DNA of 19,414 nucleotides from Lawsonibacter sp. (lineage in GTDB: Bacteria > Bacillota > Clostridia > Oscillospirales > Oscillospiraceae): the NCBI GenBank assembly GCA_022798155.1, contig JAAWLY010000019.1:1-19414 (forward strand), written 5' to 3'. How positions within the stretch are numbered: the first letter of the stretch is position 1; each line of letters begins with the position of its first letter. The position numbers and the translations under genes are program-made. This document shows, piece by piece, positions 1 to 7,330 of this stretch. The notes beneath the pieces were generated by a model. It was not told where the DNA came from and made no database searches. It was given only the letters and a program-made list of their open reading frames with translations.

Positions 1-1827
1 GGCGATGGCCACGATGCGGCCCAGCACCTCCAGGTGCTCCTCGCCCTTGGCGGCGATGCCCACCACCAGCTTGACCTTGTCGCCGTTCCAGTCGATGCCT
101 TCGGGATAGGTCATGACCACAACGCCGGTGCGCTTGATGAGGGGTTTCACATCGTTGGTGCCGTGGGGGATGGCCACGTGGCTGCCGATGGCCACTGAGA
201 AGCTGGCCTCCCGGTCCAGCATTCCCTGGATATAGGCCTCGTCCACATAGCCGCTTTCCACCATCAGCCGTCCGCAGGCCTTAATCGCTTCCTCGGGGGT
301 GACGGGGGCGCAGTTCAGCACGATGTTCTTCCGCTCAAGGAGGGTGTCGCCGGCAGGGGCGGCCTCTTCCGCCTTGGGGGCCTCCACAGGGGCGGGCGCG
401 GGGGCGGCGGAGCCCTTCCGAGCCTCCAGCAGCTCGTTGACCAGAGCGTCGTACTCCGGTGCGCCCATAAAGTTATGGATGGGGATGATCCGCGCCTGGG
501 GAGCCCGCTGGGCGGCCCGCCCGGAAAGCTCGTGGTGGGTGACCACAATCTGACAGTCCCCGGGAATCTCAGACACAGGGTGGTGAATCACTTCAATGCC
601 AGTGATGCCCGCGTCCTTCAGCTTGTTGCGCAGCATGGTGGCCCCCATGGCGGAGGAGCCCATGCCCGCGTCGCAGGCGAAGACGATCTTTTTCACCGCT
701 TTGATGTCCACAGAAGCGCCGGTGGAGGATTCCACAGGGGCCTGGCCTTTGGAAGCGGCCTTACTGGCGGCCACCTGCGCCTGCGCCTCAGCCAAGCTGG
801 CATCCTTGCCGAAGAACTTCAGCAGGAATACCGAGATGGCGAAGCTGACCGCCGCGGCCACAGCGATACCGGCGATGTTGGCGAAATAGCTGCCCCTGGG
901 GGTGAGCATCAGCTCGGCAATAATGCTTCCAGGGGAGGCGGGGCCGGACAGACCGCCGCCCAGCAGATTCAGGGTGAAGATACCGCAGACGTTGCCCACC
1001 ATGGGGCCCAGGATAACGATGGGGTTCATCAGGACATAGGGGAAGTAAATCTCGTGGATGCCGCCCACAAACTGGATAATGGCGGCGGCGCCGGCGGAGG
1101 AGCGGGTTTCGCCCTTGCCGGCCACACAGTAGGCCAGCAGCAGCCCCAGGCCGGGGCCGGGGTTGGACTCAATCATGTAGAGGATGGACTTGCCCACCTC
1201 TCCAGCGGCCCGGAGGGCCTCCACCTGTTCGGTGCCAATGGGGGTAAAGACGCCGTGGTTGATGGCGTTGTTCAGGAAGAGCACCTTGGCCGGTTCCACC
1301 AGCACGGCGGTGAGAGGCAGCAGGCCCCGCTCCACCAGGAAGCCCACGCCCTTGCCCAGCCAGTCGGTGAGGACAACGCAGGTGGGACCGATGGCAAAGA
1401 TAGACAGGATGGCCAGCAGGCCGCCGATGATGCCCACCGAGAAGTTGTTGACCACCATCTCAAAGCCGGCGGGGACATGGCCCTCCATCTTCTCGTCAAA
1501 CTTTTTGATGCACCAGCCGCCCAGGGGACCGCAGATCATGGCCCCGATGAACATAGTGCTGCTGGTGGAAGAGATGGCGCCCAGCGCGGCCAGCGCGCCG
1601 GCCACTGCGCCCTTCTGTCCGCCCACCATCTTGCCGCCGGTGTAGGCGATCAAAATGGGCAGCAGGTAGGAGAGCATGGGGCTTACCATCTGGGCGATGG
1701 TGGCGTTGGGGAACCAGCCCGCCTCAATAAACAGGGCGGCGATCAGGCCCCAGGCGATGAAGGCCCCGATGTTTGGCATAACCATGCCGCTGAGGAAGCG
1801 CCCGAATTTCTGTACGCGTTCTTTCAC
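1..1827 (-). CDS. mtlA: Mannitol-specific PTS enzyme IICBA (partial, 3' end beyond window)
   Basis: Membrane permease of the phosphotransferase system that imports D-mannitol and phosphorylates it to mannitol 1-phosphate. All 609 codons seen are open and the frame runs off base 1; the E. coli protein has 637 residues, so probably only some 25-30 C-terminal residues are missing. The start is GTG at 1827, with AGGAG about 8 nt upstream. The N-terminal two thirds of the first 345 residues or so is the hydrophobic IIC channel, including the family motif GIHEIYFPYV. IIB follows, with the phosphocysteine loop FACDAGMGSSAMGA (Cys385). After an Ala/Pro linker comes IIA, with AIPHGT and phosphohistidine His555. 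It is last in the leftward operon after ptsI, separated by 118 bp that hold a palindromic repeat. Identification is firm because order, both active sites and length all match MtlA. Confidence 0.95.
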   Translation of the reverse strand, partial: MKERVQKFGRFLSGMVMPNIGAFIAWGLIAALFIEAGWFPNATIAQMVSPMLSYLLPILIAYTGGKMVGGQKGAVAGALAALGAISSTSSTMFIGAMICGPLGGWCIKKFDEKMEGHVPAGFEMVVNNFSVGIIGGLLAILSIFAIGPTCVVLTDWLGKGVGFLVERGLLPLTAVLVEPAKVLFLNNAINHGVFTPIGTEQVEALRAAGEVGKSILYMIESNPGPGLGLLLAYCVAGKGETRSSAGAAAIIQFVGGIHEIYFPYVLMNPIVILGPMVGNVCGIFTLNLLGGGLSGPASPGSIIAELMLTPRGSYFANIAGIAVAAAVSFAISVFLLKFFGKDASLAEAQAQVAASKAASKGQAPVESSTGASVDIKAVKKIVFACDAGMGSSAMGATMLRNKLKDAGITGIEVIHHPVSEIPGDCQIVVTHHELSGRAAQRAPQARIIPIHNFMGAPEYDALVNELLEARKGSAAPAPAPVEAPKAEEAAPAGDTLLERKNIVLNCAPVTPEEAIKACGRLMVESGYVDEAYIQGMLDREASFSVAIGSHVAIPHGTNDVKPLIKRTGVVVMTYPEGIDWNGDKVKLVVGIAAKGEEHLEVLGRIVAIA

Positions 1828-1865
1828 GGATGTATCTCCTTTCCAATGTAGGGGGGAAGCGCTGT

Positions 1866-1939
1866 CTGTAGGGGCGGGTATTACCTGTCCGGCAGCCTCA
1901 TAGGCCGGTTTGGCGAACGGATGATATCCGCCCCTACAG
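1866..1939. repeat. GTAGGGGCG-type palindromic repeat, copy 1
   Basis: A 74-bp imperfect palindrome fills most of the ptsI-mtlA gap. The outer arms CTGTAGGGGCGG (1866-1877) and CCGCCCCTACAG (1928-1939) are perfect complements, and pairing continues four more positions with one G-T pair. Inside lies CCGGC (1889-1893) with GCCGG (1904-1908). It begins 6 bp from the ptsI stop and ends 39 bp before the mtlA start, so it should be transcribed within the operon. It resembles the second element at 18680-18720. Seen: the palindrome and likeness. Inferred: membership of a dispersed small repeat family. Confidence 0.65.
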
Positions 1940-1945
1940 GGCAGG

Positions 1946-3658
1946 TTACTTGTTAACGGTGGCTTTCAGATAGCCCTCCACGCCGGAGGCGGTGGACAGG
2001 CCCATGGCCTCCTCGGCGATGCGGCGGAAGTCCTTTTCGTGCCAGCGGTGAATCTGGGCCCGGGAGGCCAGTACTGAGGCGGAGCTGACCGAGAACTCGT
2101 CCAGCCCCCAGCACATCAGCAGGGGGATCAGCCCCGGATCGGCGGCGGCCTCGCCGCACATCCCTACCGGGATACCCGCCCGCTTTCCGGCGGTAATGAT
2201 ACTCCGGATGGAGCGGAGTACGGCAGGCTGGAAGGGGGTGTACAGCTTGGCGACCTGGGCGTTGCCCCGGTCCACCGCCATGGTATACTGGGTCAGGTCG
2301 TTGGTGCCGATGGAGAAAAAGTCGCACTCCTGAGCCAGCAGATCGGCGATAAGGGCGGCGGCGGGGGTTTCGATCATGGCGCCCAAAGCGATGTCCTTGT
2401 CATAGGGGATATTGGCCTCGGCCAACTCCTTCTTGCAGGTTTCCAGCAACTCTCTGGCGCTCCGGACCTCCTCTACGCAGGTGACCAGGGGGAGCATAAT
2501 TTTAATGTTCTTTTCCTCCGCCCCCGCCCGGAGCAGGGCTCGAAGCTGAACCTTGTACAACTCTGGGCGGTCCAGGCAGTAGCGGATGGCCCGGTGGCCC
2601 AAGAAGGGGTTTTCCTCCTTGTCCATGCCCAGGTAGTCGATGGCCTTGTCGCCCCCCACGTCCAGGGTACGGATAATCACTTCCTTGCCCGCCATGGTCT
2701 TGGACACGGCGTGATAGGCCTCGTACTGTACTGTCTCGTCGGGGAGGCTGGTGCGGTCCATAAACAGGAACTCGGTGCGGAACAAGCCAATCCCCTCCGC
2801 CCCCGACTGAGCGGCCGTTTCCGCCTCGGCGGCGGAGCCGATATTGGCGTACAGGTGGTAGTACTTGCCGTCGGCGTCGGCGGTGGGCTGGTTCCGATAG
2901 ACTTCAAGGGCGGACATCTTCTCCTGGTAGTCTTTCTGCTTGGCCAGATACTCGCCCCGGGTGCGGGCGTCGGGGCTGAGGACCACCAAGCCCTCGCCGC
3001 CGTCCACAATGAGGCCGTCGCCGTCTTTGACAAGCTCCAGGGCCTTGGGGATGCTGAGCACGGCAGGGAGCTGGAGGGCACGGGCCAAAATGGCGGAATG
3101 GCTGGTGCGGCCGCCGGTCTCGGTGACAATTCCCACCACATTTTCCCGGTTCAGCCCCACCGTCATGGAGGGGGTAAGGTCCCGGGCCACCAGAATAGTG
3201 CCGGCGGGCAGGCGGCTCAGGTCGGTGCCCGCCACTCCCAGCAGGATGGACAGCAGCCGGGCGCGGATGTCACGCACATCGGTAGCCCGCTGGCGCATCA
3301 GCTCATCGTCTACCCCGGCGAACATATCAGCGTACATGGTGCAGATGGCGTCAGCGGCGCCTTCGGCGCAGGAGCCGCCGTCGATGGCCTCCTGCATCTG
3401 AGAGAGCATAAAGGGGTCGGCCAGCATGGTGATCTGGCCAGTGAGGATCTCCGCCTCCTTGGGGCCGGTCTGCTCCCGGATGTGGTCGGCCATGGCGGCA
3501 GTGCGGGTGTTGAACTCCTCAATGGCCCCCTGAAGGCGGGCTTTTTCCGCCTCCTTGCCGGAGTATGGGACGGAGGAGTAGTCCAGACTCTCCTCCCGCA
3601 CACAGACGGCGCGGCCTAGGCCGACGCCGTCTGAAGCGTTGATTCCCTTCAGAATCAT
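1946..3658 (-). CDS. ptsI: PTS enzyme I (phosphoenolpyruvate-protein phosphotransferase)
   Basis: Cytoplasmic first enzyme of the PTS: it takes the phosphoryl group from phosphoenolpyruvate and passes it to HPr. At 570 residues it has the normal family length. The N-terminal HPr-binding and phosphohistidine half contains TGGRTSHSAI with active His187. The C-terminal PEP-binding barrel carries the signature GTNDLTQYTMAVDRGN and the catalytic cysteine in GMCGEAA (near 502). The ATG at 3658 follows an AGGAGG that overlaps the end of ptsH; the ptsH stop is 13 bp away, so the two are translationally close. Enzyme I is usually encoded with ptsH in a general operon; here both sit between a DeoR-type regulator and mtlA, which suggests a mannitol-linked copy. 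Function is certain; exclusivity for mannitol is inference. Confidence 0.97.
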   Translation of the reverse strand: MILKGINASDGVGLGRAVCVREESLDYSSVPYSGKEAEKARLQGAIEEFNTRTAAMADHIREQTGPKEAEILTGQITMLADPFMLSQMQEAIDGGSCAEGAADAICTMYADMFAGVDDELMRQRATDVRDIRARLLSILLGVAGTDLSRLPAGTILVARDLTPSMTVGLNRENVVGIVTETGGRTSHSAILARALQLPAVLSIPKALELVKDGDGLIVDGGEGLVVLSPDARTRGEYLAKQKDYQEKMSALEVYRNQPTADADGKYYHLYANIGSAAEAETAAQSGAEGIGLFRTEFLFMDRTSLPDETVQYEAYHAVSKTMAGKEVIIRTLDVGGDKAIDYLGMDKEENPFLGHRAIRYCLDRPELYKVQLRALLRAGAEEKNIKIMLPLVTCVEEVRSARELLETCKKELAEANIPYDKDIALGAMIETPAAALIADLLAQECDFFSIGTNDLTQYTMAVDRGNAQVAKLYTPFQPAVLRSIRSIITAGKRAGIPVGMCGEAAADPGLIPLLMCWGLDEFSVSSASVLASRAQIHRWHEKDFRRIAEEAMGLSTASGVEGYLKATVNK

Positions 3659-3671
3659 GGCGCTCCTCCTC

Positions 3672-3938
3672 TTACAGATCGCCCAGGCCGGACTCCACCA
3701 GCTTGACGGCGGCGTCCAGGGCCTCGGCTTCCTGTGCGCCCTCGCAGCGGATCTCGATCTCGCTGTCCATCTTGATGCAGGAGGCCATCAGATTCATAAT
3801 GCTCTTGGCGTTGATGGTTTTCTCGCCGAAGATGATGGTGACGGTGCTGTCGAACTTGCCCATTTCAGACACGAACAGCTGGGCGGGACGCATATGCAGA
3901 CCCTGAGGATTGATGACTTTGACTTTTTTGGATACCAT
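3672..3938 (-). CDS. ptsH: Phosphocarrier protein HPr
   Basis: Small cytoplasmic phosphocarrier that moves phosphate from enzyme I to the IIA domain of MtlA. It has 88 residues, the usual length. The active-site motif is NPQGLHMRPA with His15. The second conserved region AKSIMNLMAS puts a serine at position 46, the residue phosphorylated by HPr kinase in Firmicutes. It may therefore act in CcpA-type catabolite repression as well as transport, although I saw no clear cre site in the window. An AAAGGA lies about 10 nt before ATG 3938. It lies 67 bp after the DeoR-type regulator and 13 bp before ptsI. Confidence 0.97.
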   Translation of the reverse strand: MVSKKVKVINPQGLHMRPAQLFVSEMGKFDSTVTIIFGEKTINAKSIMNLMASCIKMDSEIEIRCEGAQEAEALDAAVKLVESGLGDL

Positions 3939-3972
3939 AGTGAATACATCCTTTCTAGTTGTTTATTATCTC

Positions 3973-3992
3973 ATACTGCGAAGCCACAGTAT
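3973..3992. promoter_or_regulatory. Small inverted repeat between regulator gene and ptsH
   Basis: ATACTG (3973-3978) and CAGTAT (3987-3992) are perfect complements around an 8-nt loop, about 35 bp before the ptsH start. On the leftward strand it lies next to a GATAAT that could be a -10 box, but no convincing -35 stands 17 bp upstream. It could be an operator, an RNA hairpin or chance. Confidence 0.3.
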
Positions 3993-4005
3993 TTAGAGAA
4001 CAAGG

Positions 4006-4749
4006 TTATACCGCGATAACGTCGGTGTCGTCCAGATACTTCCGCTCGGGCATCTGGTCGGTGATGATCCGCGCCCCGTTCAGGGGCAGGATGGTGGCGG
4101 CGGTGACCCGGCCGAACTTGCTGGAATCGGCCAGCATATACACCGACTGCGCCCGGGCGGCAGCCAGGGATTTCAGGGCGGCCGCCTCCGGGTCTGGGGT
4201 GGTGAAGCCCTGGCTGACGCTGATGCCGCTGGTGCCCAGAAAGACCTTGGTAAAGTTGTAGCGCCGGATGGCCTGTAGAGCCTCTGCCCCCACAATATCC
4301 ACCGTCCCCGGCTTCAGCGTTCCGCCCAAGACGTAAACCCGCCGCTCATGGGCGGAGAGCATCCCGGCCATGTCGATGCTGCTGGTGATAAACAAGGCTT
4401 TGGAGTCCTTTAAATGATTAGCCATGTGAAGGGCGGTGGTACCTGTGTCCAGATAGACCACATCGTCGTCGCTGACCAGGGAGGCGGCGTAGCGGGCGAT
4501 GCGCTCCTTTTCTCTGGTGTAGCGCTGCTTGGTGGCCAAATCGGGCTCCCGGGCCAGAAACTCCTCCTCCTCCAGGCTGGTGGCGCCGCCATGGATCTTC
4601 ACCAGCCTGCCCTGGCGGGCCAGGGCGTTCAGATCCCGACGGATGGTGGCCTCGGAGGCTCCGGTGGTCTGGCAGAGGTCTGTCACGCTGACAGTTTGAT
4701 GCTGGGATATCTGTTGTAAAATTGCCCGCGCCCGCTGTTCAGCCAGCAT
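4006..4749 (-). CDS. DeoR/GlpR-family transcriptional regulator, probable mannitol operon regulator
   Basis: DNA-binding regulator of 247 residues, the family's normal size. The N-terminal winged helix spans about residues 5-56 and ends in the family signature IRRDLNALARQGRLVKIHGGA-like stretch (36-56). The rest is the DeoR C-terminal sugar-phosphate sensor domain, with the conserved LDTGTTALHMANHL stretch. An in-frame GTG lies at 4758, but ATG 4749 is preferred: GGAG is 8 nt upstream and most relatives begin MLAE. It is first in the leftward operon and divergent from mtlD, so it probably controls both directions, with a sugar phosphate such as mannitol 1-phosphate or fructose 6-phosphate as effector. 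Mannitol operons of Firmicutes more often use the PTS-controlled activator MtlR, which is absent here. Family is certain; target and effector are inferred. Confidence 0.93.
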   Translation of the reverse strand: MLAEQRARAILQQISQHQTVSVTDLCQTTGASEATIRRDLNALARQGRLVKIHGGATSLEEEEFLAREPDLATKQRYTREKERIARYAASLVSDDDVVYLDTGTTALHMANHLKDSKALFITSSIDMAGMLSAHERRVYVLGGTLKPGTVDIVGAEALQAIRRYNFTKVFLGTSGISVSQGFTTPDPEAAALKSLAAARAQSVYMLADSSKFGRVTAATILPLNGARIITDQMPERKYLDDTDVIAV

Positions 4750-4804
4750 GTCTCCCACTCCATTCTGAGCGAAAATGAATTATTGATTGATTTTGACTAA
4801 AATA

Positions 4805-4833
4805 ATCCTAGCATAGCGGAGAGAGAAAGTCAA
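4805..4833 (-). promoter_or_regulatory. Promoter for regulator-ptsHI-mtlA operon
   Basis: On the leftward strand TTGACT (4833-4828) is followed after exactly 17 bp by TAGGAT (4810-4805). This predicts a start near 4798 and a leader of about 49 nt before ATG 4749. One copy of ATAGCGGA (4813-4820) lies in the spacer, where a bound repressor would block polymerase. No other good promoter was seen before ptsH, ptsI or mtlA, so the four genes may depend on this one. Confidence 0.6.
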
Positions 4834-4853
4834 CAGATTTGCGGCGATTTTTC

Positions 4854-4883
4854 TGCACAAAAAAGAGAACTTGTTTTTGTGCA
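4854..4883. promoter_or_regulatory. Perfect 10-bp inverted repeat, candidate operator
   Basis: TGCACAAAAA (4854-4863) and TTTTTGTGCA (4874-4883) are perfect complements separated by 10 bp. A further half-site-like TGCATAGTGCA overlaps the right arm (4880-4890). It sits upstream of the leftward -35 box and 230 bp before the mtlD promoter, in the gap between a regulator gene and its likely target. It has no T-run suited to a terminator in a useful place, so a protein binding site is more likely. The binding protein is not known. Confidence 0.45.
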
Positions 4884-4912
4884 TAGTGCAATAAAGCAGA
4901 TGGAATTCCGGA

Positions 4913-4932
4913 AAAATAGCGGAAAATAGCGG
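4913..4932. repeat. Tandem AAAATAGCGG repeat, third ATAGCGGA in deoR promoter
   Basis: AAAATAGCGG occurs twice head to tail (4913-4922, 4923-4932). The core ATAGCGGA is at 4916-4923, 4926-4933 and also 4813-4820, inside the leftward promoter spacer. Pairs of directly repeated sites at helical-turn spacing are a common arrangement for repressor binding. A direct role for the adjacent DeoR-type protein is inferred only. Confidence 0.4.
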
Positions 4933-5114
4933 ATTTTATCCCTCTGTTACAAAACAGACACTCAGCCCAAACAGAGCGAAAGACACTGGCGGAGCCAAAC
5001 CTTCCGCCGGTCGCAACAGCCAAAGATTTGCCCTTCTCACAGCAAAACAATCAAAAACGTGCAAAATCACTTTTTTGGGTGGCGGAGGGAGGGGATATTT
5101 CAGCGCTTTGCGCC

Positions 5115-5143
5115 TTGATATTGGTCTGTGCATCGTTTATACT
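5115..5143 (+). promoter_or_regulatory. mtlD promoter
   Basis: TTGATA (5115-5120), a 17-bp spacer and TATACT (5138-5143) form a strong sigma-70-type promoter. It predicts a start of transcription near 5150 and a leader of about 50 nt before ATG 5201. It also shows that the open frame extending upstream to 5075 cannot be translated from this transcript. The rest of 4934-5114 shows no coding sign or clear structure. Confidence 0.7.
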
Positions 5144-5200
5144 TTTCCACAAGGGAACACCGGACAACCAAAAAATCTAAATATAAAGGAAGGGAAAAAC

Positions 5201-6361
5201 ATGAAACAGGCAATTATGATCGGTGCCGGCAACATCGGCCGGGGCTTTATCGGCGCCTTGCTGGAGAAGAGCGGCTACCACGTCACCTTCGCCGACGTAG
5301 CGGAGAACCTGATCGCCGCCATCAACCAGCACAGGAGCTACACCGTCCACATCCAGGACAAGGAGTGCGCGGAGTGGACCGTTACCAACATCAGCGGCAT
5401 CTCCTCCGCCAACCAGGAGCTGGTGGACGCCATTGCCGGGGACTGCGAGCTCATCACCACCGCCGTAGGCCTGCGCATCCTGCCCATCGTGGCCAAGCCC
5501 ATCGCCGCCGGCATCAAGGCTAGAAAGGCGGCCGGGAGCACCCAGATCCTGAATGTGGTGGCCTGCGAGAACGCCATTCGGGGCACCAGCCAGCTGCGGG
5601 ACGCCGTCTGCGCCCAGCTGAATGAGGAGGAGCTGGCCTATGTTAAGGAGTATGTGGGCTTTGCCGACTGCGCCGTGGACCGCATCGTGCCCAAGGCCAG
5701 CTTTGATAACCCGCTGGACGTGGCGGTGGAGCAGTACACCGAGTGGGACGTGGAGAAAGCCGGCTGGAAGGGCGAGCGGCCCGATATCCAGGGCCTGGGC
5801 TGGGTGGACAACCTGGACGCCTATCTGGAGCGCAAGCTGTTCACACTGAATAGTGGGCACGCCGTCTGCGCTTACCTGGGTACGCTGAGAGGACACAAGA
5901 CCATTGTGGAGAGCGTGGCCGACCCGGCCATCGGCTACCTGGTCCACCAGGCCATGTACGAAAGCGGCGAGGGCCTGATTCGCAAGTTTGATTTTGACCC
6001 CGACGCCCACCACGCCTATATCGAGCGCATCTTCGCCCGGTTCCAGAACCCCTTCCTGGCCGACGAGACCACCCGTGTGGCCCGGGAGCCCATCCGCAAG
6101 CTGGCCCCCACCGACCGGCTGATTAAGCCCCTGACAACCGCCTGGTCCTACGGGCTGTGCGTAGACCACCTGATCTTCGGCGCGGCCGCCGCCCTCCTCT
6201 TTGACTGCCCGGAGGATGAGCAGAGCGCGGAGATGATAAAGAAGATCAAGACCGAGGGTGTGGAGCGGGCCCTGGAGGAGTATACCGGACTGACCCACGG
6301 CCATCCCCTGTTCGGCCGGATCCTGGATGTCTACCGGGCGCTGGGCGTCTCCAAAGGCTGA
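5201..6361 (+). CDS. mtlD: Mannitol-1-phosphate 5-dehydrogenase
   Basis: Cytoplasmic NAD-dependent enzyme that oxidises mannitol 1-phosphate, delivered by MtlA, to fructose 6-phosphate. It has 386 residues against 382 in E. coli. The N-terminal Rossmann fold opens with GAGNIGRG (8-15). The long-chain polyol dehydrogenase catalytic motif K-x4-N-x2-H is present in KLFTLNSGH as Lys212, Asn217 and His220. The ATG at 5201 follows AAAGGAAGGG and begins directly with the conserved MKQAIMIGAGNIGRG. An upstream in-frame start at 5075 would add 42 unrelated residues and lies before the promoter. It is divergent from the deoR-ptsH-ptsI-mtlA operon and ends at a strong terminator. Confidence 0.97.
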   Translation: MKQAIMIGAGNIGRGFIGALLEKSGYHVTFADVAENLIAAINQHRSYTVHIQDKECAEWTVTNISGISSANQELVDAIAGDCELITTAVGLRILPIVAKPIAAGIKARKAAGSTQILNVVACENAIRGTSQLRDAVCAQLNEEELAYVKEYVGFADCAVDRIVPKASFDNPLDVAVEQYTEWDVEKAGWKGERPDIQGLGWVDNLDAYLERKLFTLNSGHAVCAYLGTLRGHKTIVESVADPAIGYLVHQAMYESGEGLIRKFDFDPDAHHAYIERIFARFQNPFLADETTRVAREPIRKLAPTDRLIKPLTTAWSYGLCVDHLIFGAAAALLFDCPEDEQSAEMIKKIKTEGVERALEEYTGLTHGHPLFGRILDVYRALGVSKG

Positions 6362-6364
6362 GAT

Positions 6365-6403
6365 AAAAATATCCCGAACGGCTTAGCCGTTCGGGATATT
6401 TTT
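6365..6403. terminator. Bidirectional terminator between mtlD and nagB
   Basis: A perfect palindrome centred on 6384: AAAAATATCCCGAACGGC on the left and its complement on the right, with TTA as the loop. The ends give a T-run in both directions, so it can stop mtlD transcripts rightward and nagB transcripts leftward. It starts 4 bp after the mtlD stop and 18 bp from the nagB stop. Confidence 0.92.
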
Positions 6404-6421
6404 AAGCAAATCAGAGGGCTG

Positions 6422-7168
6422 TTACAGGGCTGCGCCGGCGGCAATCAGCTTGCTGAGGGCCGCCTCATCGGCCACCAGCACCACGTTGGGGTGGAGCCGG
6501 AGGATGGAGCCGGGGCACTGAGGCCCGATGGGACCGCAGACGGTGTTGTACACGGCGTCCGCCTTGTCCTCGCCGCTGGCCACCAGCAGCACCCGCTTGG
6601 CGCCCATGATAGCCCCGATCCCCATGCTGAAGGCCTGCTTGGGCACGTCGTCCTTGGTGGCGAAGAAGCGGGAGTTGGCCTCGATGGTGCTCTCGGCCAG
6701 GTCCACCACATGGGTCTCTTTAACAAAGTGGTCGCCCGGCTCGTTAAAGCCAATGTGTCCGTTGCGGCCGATGCCCAGAAGCTGCAGGTCCACATACCCT
6801 AAGGACTGGATGTAGGCGTCGTATTCGGCGCACTCCTTGGCGGGGTCGGCGGCCAGGCCGTCGGGCACGCGGGTGTTTTCAGGCACAATATCCACGTGGT
6901 CAAAGAAGTTGCTCTGCATAAAATAGCGGTAGCTCTGATCGTGGTCGGGGGTCAGCCCCTTGTATTCGTCCAGATTGACGCTGCGGACTCCCTGAAAGCT
7001 GAGCATTCCGGCCTTATACCAGTTGACCAGGTACTGATAGGTGCCCACCGGAGTGGAGCCTGTGGCCAGGCCCAGCACACAGGCCGGGTTGTGAACAACC
7101 TCTGCCGCAATTACCTGGGCGGCGCGGCGGCTCATCGCGTCGTAGTCTTTCTCGCGGAAAATCTGCAT
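6422..7168 (-). CDS. nagB: Glucosamine-6-phosphate deaminase
   Basis: Converts glucosamine 6-phosphate to fructose 6-phosphate and ammonia in the cytoplasm, the last step in use of N-acetylglucosamine. The 248 residues match the shorter Bacillus-type enzyme rather than the 266-residue allosteric E. coli form. Motifs are LGLATGSTPVGTY (phosphate binding, 32-44), NLDEYKGL with catalytic Asp67, and GIGRNGHIGFNEPG with His139 and Glu144. The Asn at 137, where E. coli has Asp141, is normal in the Bacillus type. ATG 7168 follows AAAGGAG. No nagA or GlcNAc transporter is beside it, so it stands as a single gene, convergent with mtlD. Both enzymes feed the same product pool. Confidence 0.97.
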   Translation of the reverse strand: MQIFREKDYDAMSRRAAQVIAAEVVHNPACVLGLATGSTPVGTYQYLVNWYKAGMLSFQGVRSVNLDEYKGLTPDHDQSYRYFMQSNFFDHVDIVPENTRVPDGLAADPAKECAEYDAYIQSLGYVDLQLLGIGRNGHIGFNEPGDHFVKETHVVDLAESTIEANSRFFATKDDVPKQAFSMGIGAIMGAKRVLLVASGEDKADAVYNTVCGPIGPQCPGSILRLHPNVVLVADEAALSKLIAAGAAL

Positions 7169-7224
7169 TATAAACGCTCCTTTTCAGCACATATTTGTGG
7201 GGTTAAGGCCCCTGCGTGTCCTCA

Positions 7225-7254
7225 ATTATAACACAGCCTAGATAAGAAATCTAG
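7225..7254 (-). promoter_or_regulatory. nagB promoter with candidate operator
   Basis: The leftward strand has a consensus TATAAT (7230-7225) about 57 bp before the nagB start. The -35 region is weak, and in its place lies a perfect inverted repeat, CTAGAT (7238-7243) and ATCTAG (7249-7254), spaced by 5 bp. A dyad in this position suits a dimeric regulator such as the GntR-type regulators of amino sugar genes. That identity is a guess. The rest of the glsA-nagB gap (7255-7330) shows nothing clear. Confidence 0.5.
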
Positions 7255-7330
7255 CGATAATCTGCCTGCGCATTATGAAATTAGTACCGATTTGGGGACA
7301 GAGTGAAGGCGTGAGACTGTTTCGCACGTG

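Noticed and set aside
475..1851. Long rightward open frame of 458 codons opposite mtlA
   Set aside because: It is a reverse-strand shadow of a G+C-rich gene: low-complexity His/Gly/Gln/Asp-rich product with no family resemblance, while the opposite strand encodes intact MtlA.
5075..5200. 42-residue N-terminal extension of MtlD
   Set aside because: It lies partly before the mtlD promoter, has no match to MtlD, and ATG 5201 has a good ribosome site and starts at the conserved N terminus.
4750..5200. cre (CcpA) site near the mannitol promoters
   Set aside because: I looked for TGWAANCGNTNWCA-like sequence and found no convincing match.
6422..7168. Asn137 in NagB as a lost catalytic residue
   Set aside because: Bacillus-type NagB enzymes have GRNGHIGFNEP at this point, so the residue is normal for the subgroup.
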